Below are positions 1 through 5,563 of a stretch of DNA of 5,563 nt, piece by piece. The notes beneath the pieces were generated by a model. It saw only the letters and a program-made list of their open reading frames with translations, was not told where the DNA came from and did no database searches. Position numbers and translations under genes: made by a program. Position 1 is the first letter of the stretch. Each line of letters starts with the position of its first letter. The DNA comes from an uncultured Lachnospiraceae bacterium (GTDB taxonomy: Bacteria; Bacillota; Clostridia; Lachnospirales; Lachnospiraceae), in the NCBI GenBank assembly GCA_902782815.1, contig CACZOS010000005.1, positions 1-5,563 of the forward strand, given 5' to 3'.

Positions 1-1
1 A

Positions 2-178
2 TTATTTATATTTTCTTTTTCTGGCAGCTTCAGATTTCTTTTTACGACGAACGCTGGGTTTCTCGTAATGCTCTCTCTTACGGATCTCCTGCTGAATACC
101 TGCCTTAGCACAGCTTCTCTTAAATCTGCGAAGCGCGCTGTCTAAAGATTCGTTTTCTTTAACGATAACGTTTGACAT
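2..178 (-). CDS. rpsU: 30S ribosomal protein S21 (complete, 58 aa)
   Basis: Small basic protein of the 30S ribosomal subunit; in the family it sits near the anti-Shine-Dalgarno end of 16S rRNA and helps translation initiation. Reading the minus strand from the ATG at 178-176 gives 58 residues ending in TAA at 4-2. It begins [20 protein letters not shown], contains [21 protein letters not shown] at about residues 21-41, and ends in a Lys/Arg-rich tail ([15 protein letters not shown]). This pattern and length are those of full-length bacterial S21. The start is supported by purine-rich Shine-Dalgarno sequence just upstream and by the conserved MSNV/MSEV-type N-terminus. It is divergent from trkA and has its own promoter. 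The stop lies 1 bp from the window edge, so its terminator or any downstream operon partner cannot be seen. Identification is by sequence recognition and is very secure. Confidence 0.97.
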   Translation of the reverse strand: MSNVIVKENESLDSALRRFKRSCAKAGIQQEIRKREHYEKPSVRRKKKSEAARKRKYK

Positions 179-182
179 CGAC

Positions 183-199
183 TCACCTAACCTCCCTCC
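183..199 (-). promoter_or_regulatory. Doubled Shine-Dalgarno region of rpsU
   Basis: On the minus strand the bases before the rpsU ATG read GGAGGGAGG (199-191) followed by AGGTGA (188-183). AGGTGA is only 4 nt from the start codon and the nearer GGAGG about 12 nt, so either could pair with the 16S 3' end, with neither at the ideal 6-9 nt spacing. The purine stretch is unusually long for one start codon. That the ribosome uses both is an inference. Confidence 0.7.
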
Positions 200-226
200 A
201 GTTGCGTATTGTGCCTAATACAACTG
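199..226 (-). promoter_or_regulatory. Hairpin in the rpsU 5' leader
   Basis: An inverted repeat lies inside the predicted rpsU leader. In mRNA sense the left arm CAGTTGTATT (226-217) pairs with AATA and CAACTG (210-207 and 204-199) around the 6-nt loop AGGCAC, with a 2-nt bulge (CG) in the right arm: 10 base pairs in total. The 3' arm abuts and slightly overlaps the distal GGAGG of the ribosome binding region. No T-run follows, so it is not an intrinsic terminator. Position suggests mRNA stabilisation or control of ribosome access, possibly autoregulation by S21 as seen for other ribosomal protein leaders. No function can be read from the sequence alone, and I do not recognise a named leader family. 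Confidence 0.5.
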
Positions 227-251
227 TTTGGGTATTTTTGCACTATCATGT

Positions 252-297
252 ATTATACACATATCCCATTCTTTCGTCAATATTTTTTTTAAAAAAG
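252..297 (-). promoter_or_regulatory. rpsU promoter, sigma-A type, with UP-like element
   Basis: On the minus strand, TTGACG (280-275) is followed after exactly 17 bp by a perfect TATAAT (257-252). This matches the housekeeping consensus at 11 of 12 positions. Directly upstream of the -35 box lies a run of T then A (about 297-281), resembling the UP elements that boost ribosomal promoters. Transcription would begin near 245, giving a leader of about 65 nt before the rpsU start codon. The strength fits a gene for an abundant ribosomal protein. Confidence 0.85.
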
Positions 298-340
298 CAG
301 GAATATGATCCGTAAATCTGTCCCGCCCTTTAAAATGACG

Positions 341-377
341 TTGCGTTTTATACTGTTTCTGATATACTTTATATAAT
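341..377 (+). promoter_or_regulatory. Putative trkA-trkH promoter
   Basis: TTGCGT (341-346) is followed after 16 bp by TATACT (363-368), which is preceded by TGA (360-362), an extended -10 signature. A perfect TATAAT (372-377) lies just downstream but lacks a good -35 box at proper spacing, so it is the weaker candidate. Use of the first would start transcription near 375, leaving a leader of about 77 nt. The surrounding AT-richness makes chance matches likely, so the assignment is moderate. Confidence 0.5.
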
Positions 378-390
378 AATATTAAGATTG

Positions 391-420
391 TATAAAGATA
401 ATCCTTGAATATATAAAGAT
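391..420 (+). repeat. Short direct repeat TATAAAGAT in the trkA leader
   Basis: The 9-mer TATAAAGAT occurs at 391-399 and again at 412-420, start to start 21 bp, about two helical turns. It lies downstream of the predicted start of transcription and upstream of the trkA ribosome binding site. It could be a tandem regulator site, but in such AT-rich DNA a chance repeat is quite possible. Confidence 0.35.
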
Positions 421-451
421 TACCTTAAAATAAGAATGGAGAAAAGTACAT

Positions 452-1828
452 ATGAATATCATTGTAGCCGGGGGCGGTAAAGTCGGTTCCGCTCTGGTCA
501 AACAGCTCTCATCAGAGGATAATGATATCGTCCTCATCGATTCCAATCCGCAGGTTCTGGAGAGTACCATAGAGATGTACGATATCATGGCGATCACCGG
601 TAACTGCGCCACCATGGATGTGCTCAAGGAGGCCGGCGTCATGGAAGCGGATCTTCTGATCGCCGCCACCAGTACGGATGAAATCAATCTCTTATCCTGT
701 CTGACTGCCCATGCCATGAATCCCCGCCTGGAAACCATTGCCAGGATACGGAATCCGGAGTACAGTGACCAGACCCATGAGATGAAGGACACCTTCGGTC
801 TTTCCTTTATGGTCAATCCGGATTATCAGGCTGCATCCGAGATAGAACGTCTGCTCAAGTATCCCGGTTCACTGAACAGGGAATATCTGTCCAATGGCCG
901 TTTTGAGATCATCGAGATCAAGGTGGACGAAAAAAGCCTTCTGAACAATGTCCGGCTGAAGGATCTTAACAGTGTCATCGGCTGTTCTGTTCTGGTCTGC
1001 ACGGTGATCCGTGAGGACAGATTCTTTGCGCCCGCAGGTGACTTTGTCATCCGGGCGGGTGACCGGGTCTTTGTCACTGCTCCGATACAATCCATCGCTT
1101 TACTTTTGAAAAATCTGAAAATAGTGAATAAAAAGGTGAAGAAAGTGGTGGTCTGCGGGGGTAACCGGATAAGTTATTACCTGGCACGCCGTCTTCAGAA
1201 AACCGGAATTTCCGTGTCCATCATCGAGAAGAATTATGACCGTTGTCTGGAACTGGCAGGTCTTCTTCCCGAAACCAATATCATACACGGAGATGCCACC
1301 AGTCAGACCCTTCTCCGGTCTGAAAAGATCGGTCAGTATGACGCTCTGATCACCATGACCGGTATGGACGAGCTTAACATGATCATCTCCCTCTACGGGA
1401 CAAGCAATCATGTGTCCCAGGTCATCACCAGCATCGGGCATATGTATAACACCACCATTGTCAATGCCCTGAATCTGGGCAGCGTGATCAGCCCAAAAGA
1501 GCTTTGTTCGGCCCAGATCGTCAGCTATGTAAGAGCCATAAAGAATCGTGACGGAGCCGCTCTCTCCATTCATCCCTTCGCGGACGGACAGGCGGAAGCC
1601 ATGGAATTTCTGGTGGATGAGAATACTTTTAACTGCGCCGTTCCCCTCAAAGACATCCGACTCAAAAAAGGAATCCTGCTGGCAGGAATACGGCACAGCT
1701 CCGCGAAAAACGGGATCATCACCGAAATCCCCAACGGAAATTCCTCTTTCCAGGTGGGAGATATCGTGATCATTGTCACCAGCGGCAGCAACGTCATCTA
1801 CCAGTTAAATGAAATTTTTGCAGCATAA
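452..1828 (+). CDS. trkA: Trk potassium uptake system NAD-binding regulatory subunit TrkA
   Basis: Cytoplasmic gating subunit of a Trk-type K+ channel: it binds nucleotides and controls the TrkH pore. At 458 residues it has the double-RCK layout of classical TrkA rather than the single RCK of KtrA. The first RCK_N (about 1-125) begins with a Rossmann glycine motif G7-G-G-K-V-G12 and has Asp30 at the end of the second strand, typical for NAD binding. The first RCK_C is about 150-215. The second RCK_N (about 230-345) starts at VVVCGGNRIS and has Glu259 at the ribose-binding position. The second RCK_C is about 378-455. In the second Rossmann motif the usual third and sixth glycines are Asn238 and Ser241, so nucleotide binding there may be weak or altered. 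The start is set by GGAG at 438-441, 10 nt upstream, and by a first strand that begins right after Met. trkH follows after 11 bp. No membrane segments are seen. Confidence 0.95.
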   Translation: MNIIVAGGGKVGSALVKQLSSEDNDIVLIDSNPQVLESTIEMYDIMAITGNCATMDVLKEAGVMEADLLIAATSTDEINLLSCLTAHAMNPRLETIARIRNPEYSDQTHEMKDTFGLSFMVNPDYQAASEIERLLKYPGSLNREYLSNGRFEIIEIKVDEKSLLNNVRLKDLNSVIGCSVLVCTVIREDRFFAPAGDFVIRAGDRVFVTAPIQSIALLLKNLKIVNKKVKKVVVCGGNRISYYLARRLQKTGISVSIIEKNYDRCLELAGLLPETNIIHGDATSQTLLRSEKIGQYDALITMTGMDELNMIISLYGTSNHVSQVITSIGHMYNTTIVNALNLGSVISPKELCSAQIVSYVRAIKNRDGAALSIHPFADGQAEAMEFLVDENTFNCAVPLKDIRLKKGILLAGIRHSSAKNGIITEIPNGNSSFQVGDIVIIVTSGSNVIYQLNEIFAA

Positions 1829-1839
1829 GGGGTCAGATT

Positions 1840-3291
1840 ATGAATTATCGAATGATGGGTAAATTCATCTACCGGATACTTATTCTGGAAGGACTCTTTA
1901 TGATTCCGGCCCTCCTGATCAGTATCTATCACAGAGAGTCCCACGCAGTGGGCGGGTTTGTTTCTTCCCTTCTGGCGATCGGGATCATCGTATATCTGCT
2001 TTATGTCTTCTGCAAAGACGCCCCCAGCGGTTTCTATGCCAAAGAAGGCCTGGCCTGTGTGGGGATAAGCTGGATCACCATGGGCCTGCTGGGATGCCTT
2101 CCCTTCTATTTTTCCCGGGAGATTCCTTCCTACATAGACGGTTTTTTCGAGATCGTATCCGGTTTCACCACCACAGGATCCTCCATTGTTCCCGAGGTGG
2201 AAAAACTGAGTATGGGTATCCTTTACTGGAGGAGTTTCAGCCACTGGGTAGGAGGCATGGGAGTTCTGGTCTTCCTGCTGGCCATCTCTTCCGTGGATAA
2301 ACGGAGCAGCGGCTACACCATGCATCTTTTAAGGGCGGAGAGCCCCGGCCCGGATGTGGGCAAGCTGGTTCCCAAGATCAGACAGACAGCCAAGATCCTC
2401 TACATGATCTACATCGCCCTCACCCTCCTGGATATCTTCTTTCTGGTCATCGGGAAAATGCCGGTCTTCGATGCCATCTGTACCGCCTTCGGTACTGCGG
2501 GAACAGGTGGTTTCGGCATAAAGAACAACAGTATCGCCGGATATTCCCCCTACCTTCAGAATGTGTGCACCATATTCATGCTCCTCTTCGGCGTCAACTT
2601 CAGCTGTTATTATCTGCTTTTGATGAAACAGTTCAAAAATGTATGGAAAGACGAGGAATTACGGCTTTATCTGGGTATAGTCCTGGGAAGCATCCTCCTG
2701 ATCATGTGGAACATCAGAGGCTTTTACGGCACCCTGGAAGAGACAGCCAGACATGCGGCCTTTCAGGTTTCCAGCATTGTTACCACCACCGGATTCGCCA
2801 CCACGGACTTCGATCTGTGGCCCCCATTTTCCAAGGCCATTCTTCTCTGTCTTATGCTGGTGGGCGCCTGTGCCGGGAGCACCGGCGGCGGCTTCAAGAT
2901 GGGTCGCCTCCTCTTCATGCTTAAGAATTTGCGCAGAAATATTCTCCAGATCCTTCATCCCCGGAAGGTTCAGGCGGTCAGGAACAACAACCGGATCGTC
3001 CAGGAAAGGGTGCTGGATAATGTAAATGCCTACCTGGCAGCCTATGTGATGATCGTAGTCTTAAGCTTCATCATCATCTCCGCAGACGGCTTCAGCATAA
3101 CGACCAACATCTCGGCTGTGCTGGCATGTTTCAATAATATCGGCCCGGGCTTTGACGCGGTGGGCCCCACCTGTAATTTTTCTGCCTACAGTGCCCTGTC
3201 CAAACTGGTGCTCATTCTGGATATGCTCGCGGGCAGGCTGGAGATTTTCCCGATCCTGGTGCTTTTTTCCGGCGATACCTGGAAGCGCTAG
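1840..3291 (+). CDS. trkH: Trk potassium uptake channel TrkH
   Basis: Integral membrane channel subunit for K+ uptake, of the TrkH/KtrB superfamily; 483 residues is the normal length. Four pore repeats are visible. Filter segments are SGFTTTGSS (107-115, Gly113), AGTGGFG (220-226, Gly223), VTTTGFATTDF (314-324, Gly318) and NNIGPGF (432-438, Gly435). The intramembrane gating loop AGSTGGGFK (345-353) follows the third pore helix. The C-terminus carries the family signature GRLEIFPILVLF (465-476) with Arg466, known in homologues to contribute to the conduction pathway, and ends in WKR. Hydrophobic helices include about 12-30, 41-57, 71-91, 183-204, 274-291 and 396-414. The ribosome binding site is AGGGG (1828-1832), whose A is the last base of the trkA stop codon, 7 nt before ATG; this suggests translational coupling with trkA. 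All filter and gate motifs are intact, so it looks functional. The driving ion and regulation cannot be read from sequence. Confidence 0.96.
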   Translation: MNYRMMGKFIYRILILEGLFMIPALLISIYHRESHAVGGFVSSLLAIGIIVYLLYVFCKDAPSGFYAKEGLACVGISWITMGLLGCLPFYFSREIPSYIDGFFEIVSGFTTTGSSIVPEVEKLSMGILYWRSFSHWVGGMGVLVFLLAISSVDKRSSGYTMHLLRAESPGPDVGKLVPKIRQTAKILYMIYIALTLLDIFFLVIGKMPVFDAICTAFGTAGTGGFGIKNNSIAGYSPYLQNVCTIFMLLFGVNFSCYYLLLMKQFKNVWKDEELRLYLGIVLGSILLIMWNIRGFYGTLEETARHAAFQVSSIVTTTGFATTDFDLWPPFSKAILLCLMLVGACAGSTGGGFKMGRLLFMLKNLRRNILQILHPRKVQAVRNNNRIVQERVLDNVNAYLAAYVMIVVLSFIIISADGFSITTNISAVLACFNNIGPGFDAVGPTCNFSAYSALSKLVLILDMLAGRLEIFPILVLFSGDTWKR

Positions 3292-3321
3292 GGAGAATTT
3301 CAAGGATATACGATCAAATGA

Positions 3322-3358
3322 AAAAAAGAGATTGGTGTATGTACCCAATCTCTTTTTT
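3322..3358. terminator. Bidirectional intrinsic terminator between trkH and alaS
   Basis: The arms 3322-3335 (AAAAAAGAGATTGG) and 3345-3358 (CCAATCTCTTTTTT) are perfect 14-bp reverse complements around a 9-nt loop. The core stem is GAGATTGG/CCAATCTC. On the plus strand it is followed by six T (3353-3358), ending trkH transcripts; on the minus strand the seven A at 3321-3327 give a U-tract, ending alaS transcripts. It starts 30 bp after the trkH stop and ends 5 bp before the alaS stop, exactly where a shared terminator for convergent genes should be. Confidence 0.93.
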
Positions 3359-3363
3359 ATCTG

Positions 3364-5563
3364 CTATGCAAGCTGGCCTGCTGCGGTATCCACTGCTTTT
3401 TTCAGGGCATCGGGAATACCTGCAGAATTCTTTCCTCCGGCCTGGGCCATATTGGGACGGCCGCCTCCGCCGCCTCCGACCAGTCCGGCTGCTTCCTTGA
3501 TGATCTTTCCGGCATGGGCTCCGGCCTTCACCGCATCATCCGTAGCGGATACGATCAGGCTCACCTTTTCACCCAGATCTGAGGCAAGAATGACAACGCC
3601 GCTGCCGATCTTAGCCTTGAGATCATCACTGAGAGTCCGGAGGGCATTGACATCCACGTCCTTTACGGCTACCGGCAGTACTTTGAAGGAACCGGCTTCC
3701 ACCACGTCTTTCATGACGTCAGCCACCTCGCTCTTGGCGATCTGATCTTTCAGTTTTCCGTTTTCCGCATGAAGCTCTTTGACTTCGTCCAGAAGGGACC
3801 GTATACGGTCAGCCAGTTTGGCCGGCTCGGTCTTGGCCATTCTGGCGGCCTCATTGAGCTCGTCCTCGATCTTTGCGTAGTAAGCCAGCACGTTGTCACC
3901 CGTGAGGGCCTCAATACGTCTTACCCCGGCAGCGATTCCTGTCTCGGAGATGATCTTGAATGCCTTGATGTCCGCGGTGTTCTTTACATGGGTTCCTCCG
4001 CAGAACTCCACGGAATAACCGTCGCCCATGTTTACCACTCTTACCCGGTCGCCGTATTTCTCCCCGAAAAGGGCGATGGCTCCGGTCTTCTTGGCCTCTT
4101 CCATGGTCATAATACTGGTATCCACCGCATAGGCCGCCGCGATCGCCTTATTGACAAGTTCTTCCACCATGGCGATTTCTTCCTGGGTCATGGCCTGGAA
4201 ATGGGAGAAGTCAAAACGAAGTCTGTCCCGGTCATTATAGGAACCGGCCTGCTCCACATGGGTGCCCAGGACCGTACGAAGGGCTTTCTGAAGCAGGTGG
4301 GTGGCGCTGTGGTTCTTGGCCGTATCTCTTCTCTGAGAGGAGTTGACCGTGAGGTTCACGGTATCCCCCGTCTTGATCATTCCGGCGGTCACCTTACCCA
4401 CATGGCCGATCTTACCGCCCTTTAATTTGATCACATCCTCCACAGCAAATTCCCCTTCGGGGCCTCTGATGATACCCGTATCGGCATGCTGGCCGCCGCT
4501 GGTGGCATAGAAAGGAGTGACATCGGTGATAATGGTTCCCATATCCCCGTCCGTAAGGGCTTCGGTCAGCTCATCGGTTGTGGTGAGGACGACAACGCGG
4601 GAATCCAGGGACAGCTTATCATAACCATCGAATTCAGAGCTGATGGCCGGGTCGATCTCATCGTATACCGTGGCATCCGCACCCATGTAGTTGGTCACTT
4701 TGCGGGCTGCCCGGGCGGTCTCCCTCTGTCTCTGCATGCAGGCGTCAAATGAGGCCTCATCCACAGAATATCCCTTTTCTTCCAGGATCTCCTTGGTCAG
4801 ATCAAGGGGGAATCCGTAGGTATCATAAAGTTTGAAGGCTTCTTCGCCGGAGAGTTCTGTCTTACCCTCCTCTTTCATGCCTTCCTCAAGACCGGAAAGG
4901 ATATTGAGTCCCTGGTCGATGGTACGGTTAAATTTATTTTCCTCCTGGGTGAGGACATTAAAGATGAATTCTTTTTTCTCTTCCAGCTCCGGATATCCGT
5001 CCTTAGAGCCTTCGATCACCGTCTTGGAAAGCTCGGCCAGGAAGGTTCCCTCTATGCCGATCTTACGTCCGTGGCGGGCTGCCCGGCGGATGATCCTCCT
5101 CAGGACATAGCCCCTTCCCTCGTTGCTGGGCATGATACCGTCGGAAATCATAAAGGTCGCGGACCGGATATGGTCGGTGATAAGACGGATGGAGATATCA
5201 TCCTCTTCGTTCTCCTTATAGGTCTTGTGGGCCAGGTCACCCACTCTCTCACGCAGGGCACAGATGGTATCCACATCAAAAATGGAGTCCACTTCCTGGA
5301 CAACCACAGCCAGACGCTCCAGACCCATACCGGTATCGATATTCTTGTTCTCCAGAAGGGTATAGTTGTTGTGTCCGTCATTGTCAAACTGGGTGAATAC
5401 GTTGTTCCACACTTCCATGTAACGGTCACAGTCACATCCCACCGTGCAGGTGGATTTACCACATCCGTATTTTTCCCCACGGTCATAGTAGATCTCGGAA
5501 CAAGGTCCGCAGGGGCCGGCTCCATGCTCCCAGAAGTTGTCTTCCTTTCCGAAGCGGAAGATG
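3364..5563 (-). CDS. alaS: Alanine-tRNA ligase (AlaRS), N-terminus beyond the window
   Basis: Class II synthetase charging tRNA-Ala with alanine, with a domain that hydrolyses mischarged Ser/Gly-tRNA. The frame is open to the right edge; 732 residues are visible, ending in TAG at 3366-3364. Against the usual 875-880, roughly 145 N-terminal residues, including motif 1, are outside. Numbering from the first visible residue: aminoacylation-domain GPCGPCSEI at 16-24, RYMEVWN at 47-53, motif 3 DTGMGLERL at 76-84; the tRNA-recognition helical region with RGYVLRRIIRRAARHG at 150-165; editing domain with HSATH (His418, His422) and CGGTH (Cys521, His525), the four zinc ligands of the family; then a heptad-like linker near 585-610 and a C-Ala (DHHA1) domain ending in a six-glycine loop followed by RPNMAQAGG. 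All key residues seen are present. A Cys cluster (34, 39, 43, 45) follows GPCGPC. An internal GTG at 5442-5440 is not the start: family-conserved sequence continues upstream of it. It converges with trkH. Confidence 0.97.
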   Translation of the reverse strand, partial: IFRFGKEDNFWEHGAGPCGPCSEIYYDRGEKYGCGKSTCTVGCDCDRYMEVWNNVFTQFDNDGHNNYTLLENKNIDTGMGLERLAVVVQEVDSIFDVDTICALRERVGDLAHKTYKENEEDDISIRLITDHIRSATFMISDGIMPSNEGRGYVLRRIIRRAARHGRKIGIEGTFLAELSKTVIEGSKDGYPELEEKKEFIFNVLTQEENKFNRTIDQGLNILSGLEEGMKEEGKTELSGEEAFKLYDTYGFPLDLTKEILEEKGYSVDEASFDACMQRQRETARAARKVTNYMGADATVYDEIDPAISSEFDGYDKLSLDSRVVVLTTTDELTEALTDGDMGTIITDVTPFYATSGGQHADTGIIRGPEGEFAVEDVIKLKGGKIGHVGKVTAGMIKTGDTVNLTVNSSQRRDTAKNHSATHLLQKALRTVLGTHVEQAGSYNDRDRLRFDFSHFQAMTQEEIAMVEELVNKAIAAAYAVDTSIMTMEEAKKTGAIALFGEKYGDRVRVVNMGDGYSVEFCGGTHVKNTADIKAFKIISETGIAAGVRRIEALTGDNVLAYYAKIEDELNEAARMAKTEPAKLADRIRSLLDEVKELHAENGKLKDQIAKSEVADVMKDVVEAGSFKVLPVAVKDVDVNALRTLSDDLKAKIGSGVVILASDLGEKVSLIVSATDDAVKAGAHAGKIIKEAAGLVGGGGGGRPNMAQAGGKNSAGIPDALKKAVDTAAGQLA

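Larger units (their letters stand above)
227..451. other. AT-rich divergent intergenic region between rpsU and trkA
   Basis: This stretch separates the two divergent transcription units. It holds the rpsU promoter on its left and the putative trk promoter and leader on its right. Between them (about 298-340) I see no motif, repeat, hairpin or small reading frame with a ribosome binding site. Base composition is clearly more AT-rich than the flanking genes, especially at 360-435. No tRNA or recognisable riboswitch is present. In particular I see nothing resembling the ydaO-type c-di-AMP riboswitch that precedes some potassium transporter genes in Firmicutes. Confidence 0.75.

Noticed and set aside
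375..451. A riboswitch in the trkA leader
   Set aside because: The leader is short and AT-rich, with no strong stems and no terminator-like hairpin. It is too small for the known c-di-AMP class.
382..816. A 144-codon minus-strand frame over the trk leader and 5' part of trkA
   Set aside because: It is antisense to the conserved first RCK domain, and its C-terminus is translated AT-rich intergenic DNA.
1100..1696. A 198-codon open frame on the minus strand inside trkA
   Set aside because: It is antisense to a well-conserved gene, lacks a recognisable family or ribosome binding site, and its sequence is what the codon bias of trkA gives when read on the other strand.
3460..3482. A CCGCCTCCG-type simple repeat
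   Set aside because: It is the coding sequence of the six-glycine loop in the C-Ala domain of AlaRS, a normal family feature rather than a separate repeat element.
3318..3500. A short plus-strand frame beginning just before the terminator
   Set aside because: Its first codons are the hairpin itself, and the rest is antisense to alaS. A transcript would end before most of it is made.
3152..3745. A 197-codon plus-strand frame spanning the end of trkH and the end of alaS
   Set aside because: It runs out of frame through the trkH C-terminus, through the terminator hairpin and then antisense through alaS, with low-complexity Pro/Ser/Ala-rich content.
3769..4425. A 218-codon open frame on the plus strand inside alaS
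   Set aside because: It lies wholly antisense to the AlaRS editing and C-terminal regions, whose conserved motifs are unambiguous. It shows no family resemblance and no credible start signal.
5440..5442. GTG as the alaS start codon
   Set aside because: The frame stays open upstream to the window edge and encodes the conserved GPCGPCSEI block of AlaRS, so this is an internal valine.

Overview
This window looks like ordinary chromosomal DNA from a low-to-mid GC Gram-positive anaerobe, most likely a member of the class Clostridia (Lachnospiraceae-like). Three things point there: a short basic S21 protein, a clostridial-style alanyl-tRNA synthetase with a Cys cluster after its GPCGPC motif, and AT-rich intergenic DNA with near-consensus sigma-A-type promoters and strong purine-rich ribosome binding sites. 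The family calls are firm. The taxonomic call is an inference from protein resemblance and cannot be taken to genus level by eye.

Layout: (1) at the left edge, on the minus strand, lies a complete rpsU (58 residues) with its promoter, an AT-rich UP-like element, a leader hairpin and a doubled Shine-Dalgarno region. (2) An AT-rich divergent intergenic region of about 270 bp carries back-to-back promoter candidates, one for rpsU and one for the trk pair. (3) On the plus strand, trkA and trkH lie 11 bp apart and form a two-gene operon for a Trk-type potassium uptake system: TrkA is the cytoplasmic nucleotide-binding gating subunit and TrkH the membrane channel. (4) A 72-bp convergent gap holds a symmetric hairpin flanked by A and T runs, a textbook bidirectional intrinsic terminator. 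(5) On the minus strand, the last 732 codons of alaS run off the right edge. Its N-terminal part, roughly 145 residues, is outside the window.

The two halves are functionally unrelated: translation genes (rpsU, alaS) flank a potassium transport operon, and each unit appears to be transcribed separately. I found no mobile element, CRISPR array, tRNA or rRNA, phage gene, toxin-antitoxin pair or defence gene, and nothing I would call a previously undescribed system. The points most worth a second look are the degenerate second nucleotide-binding motif of TrkA, the Cys cluster in AlaRS, the rpsU leader hairpin, and a small direct repeat upstream of trkA.
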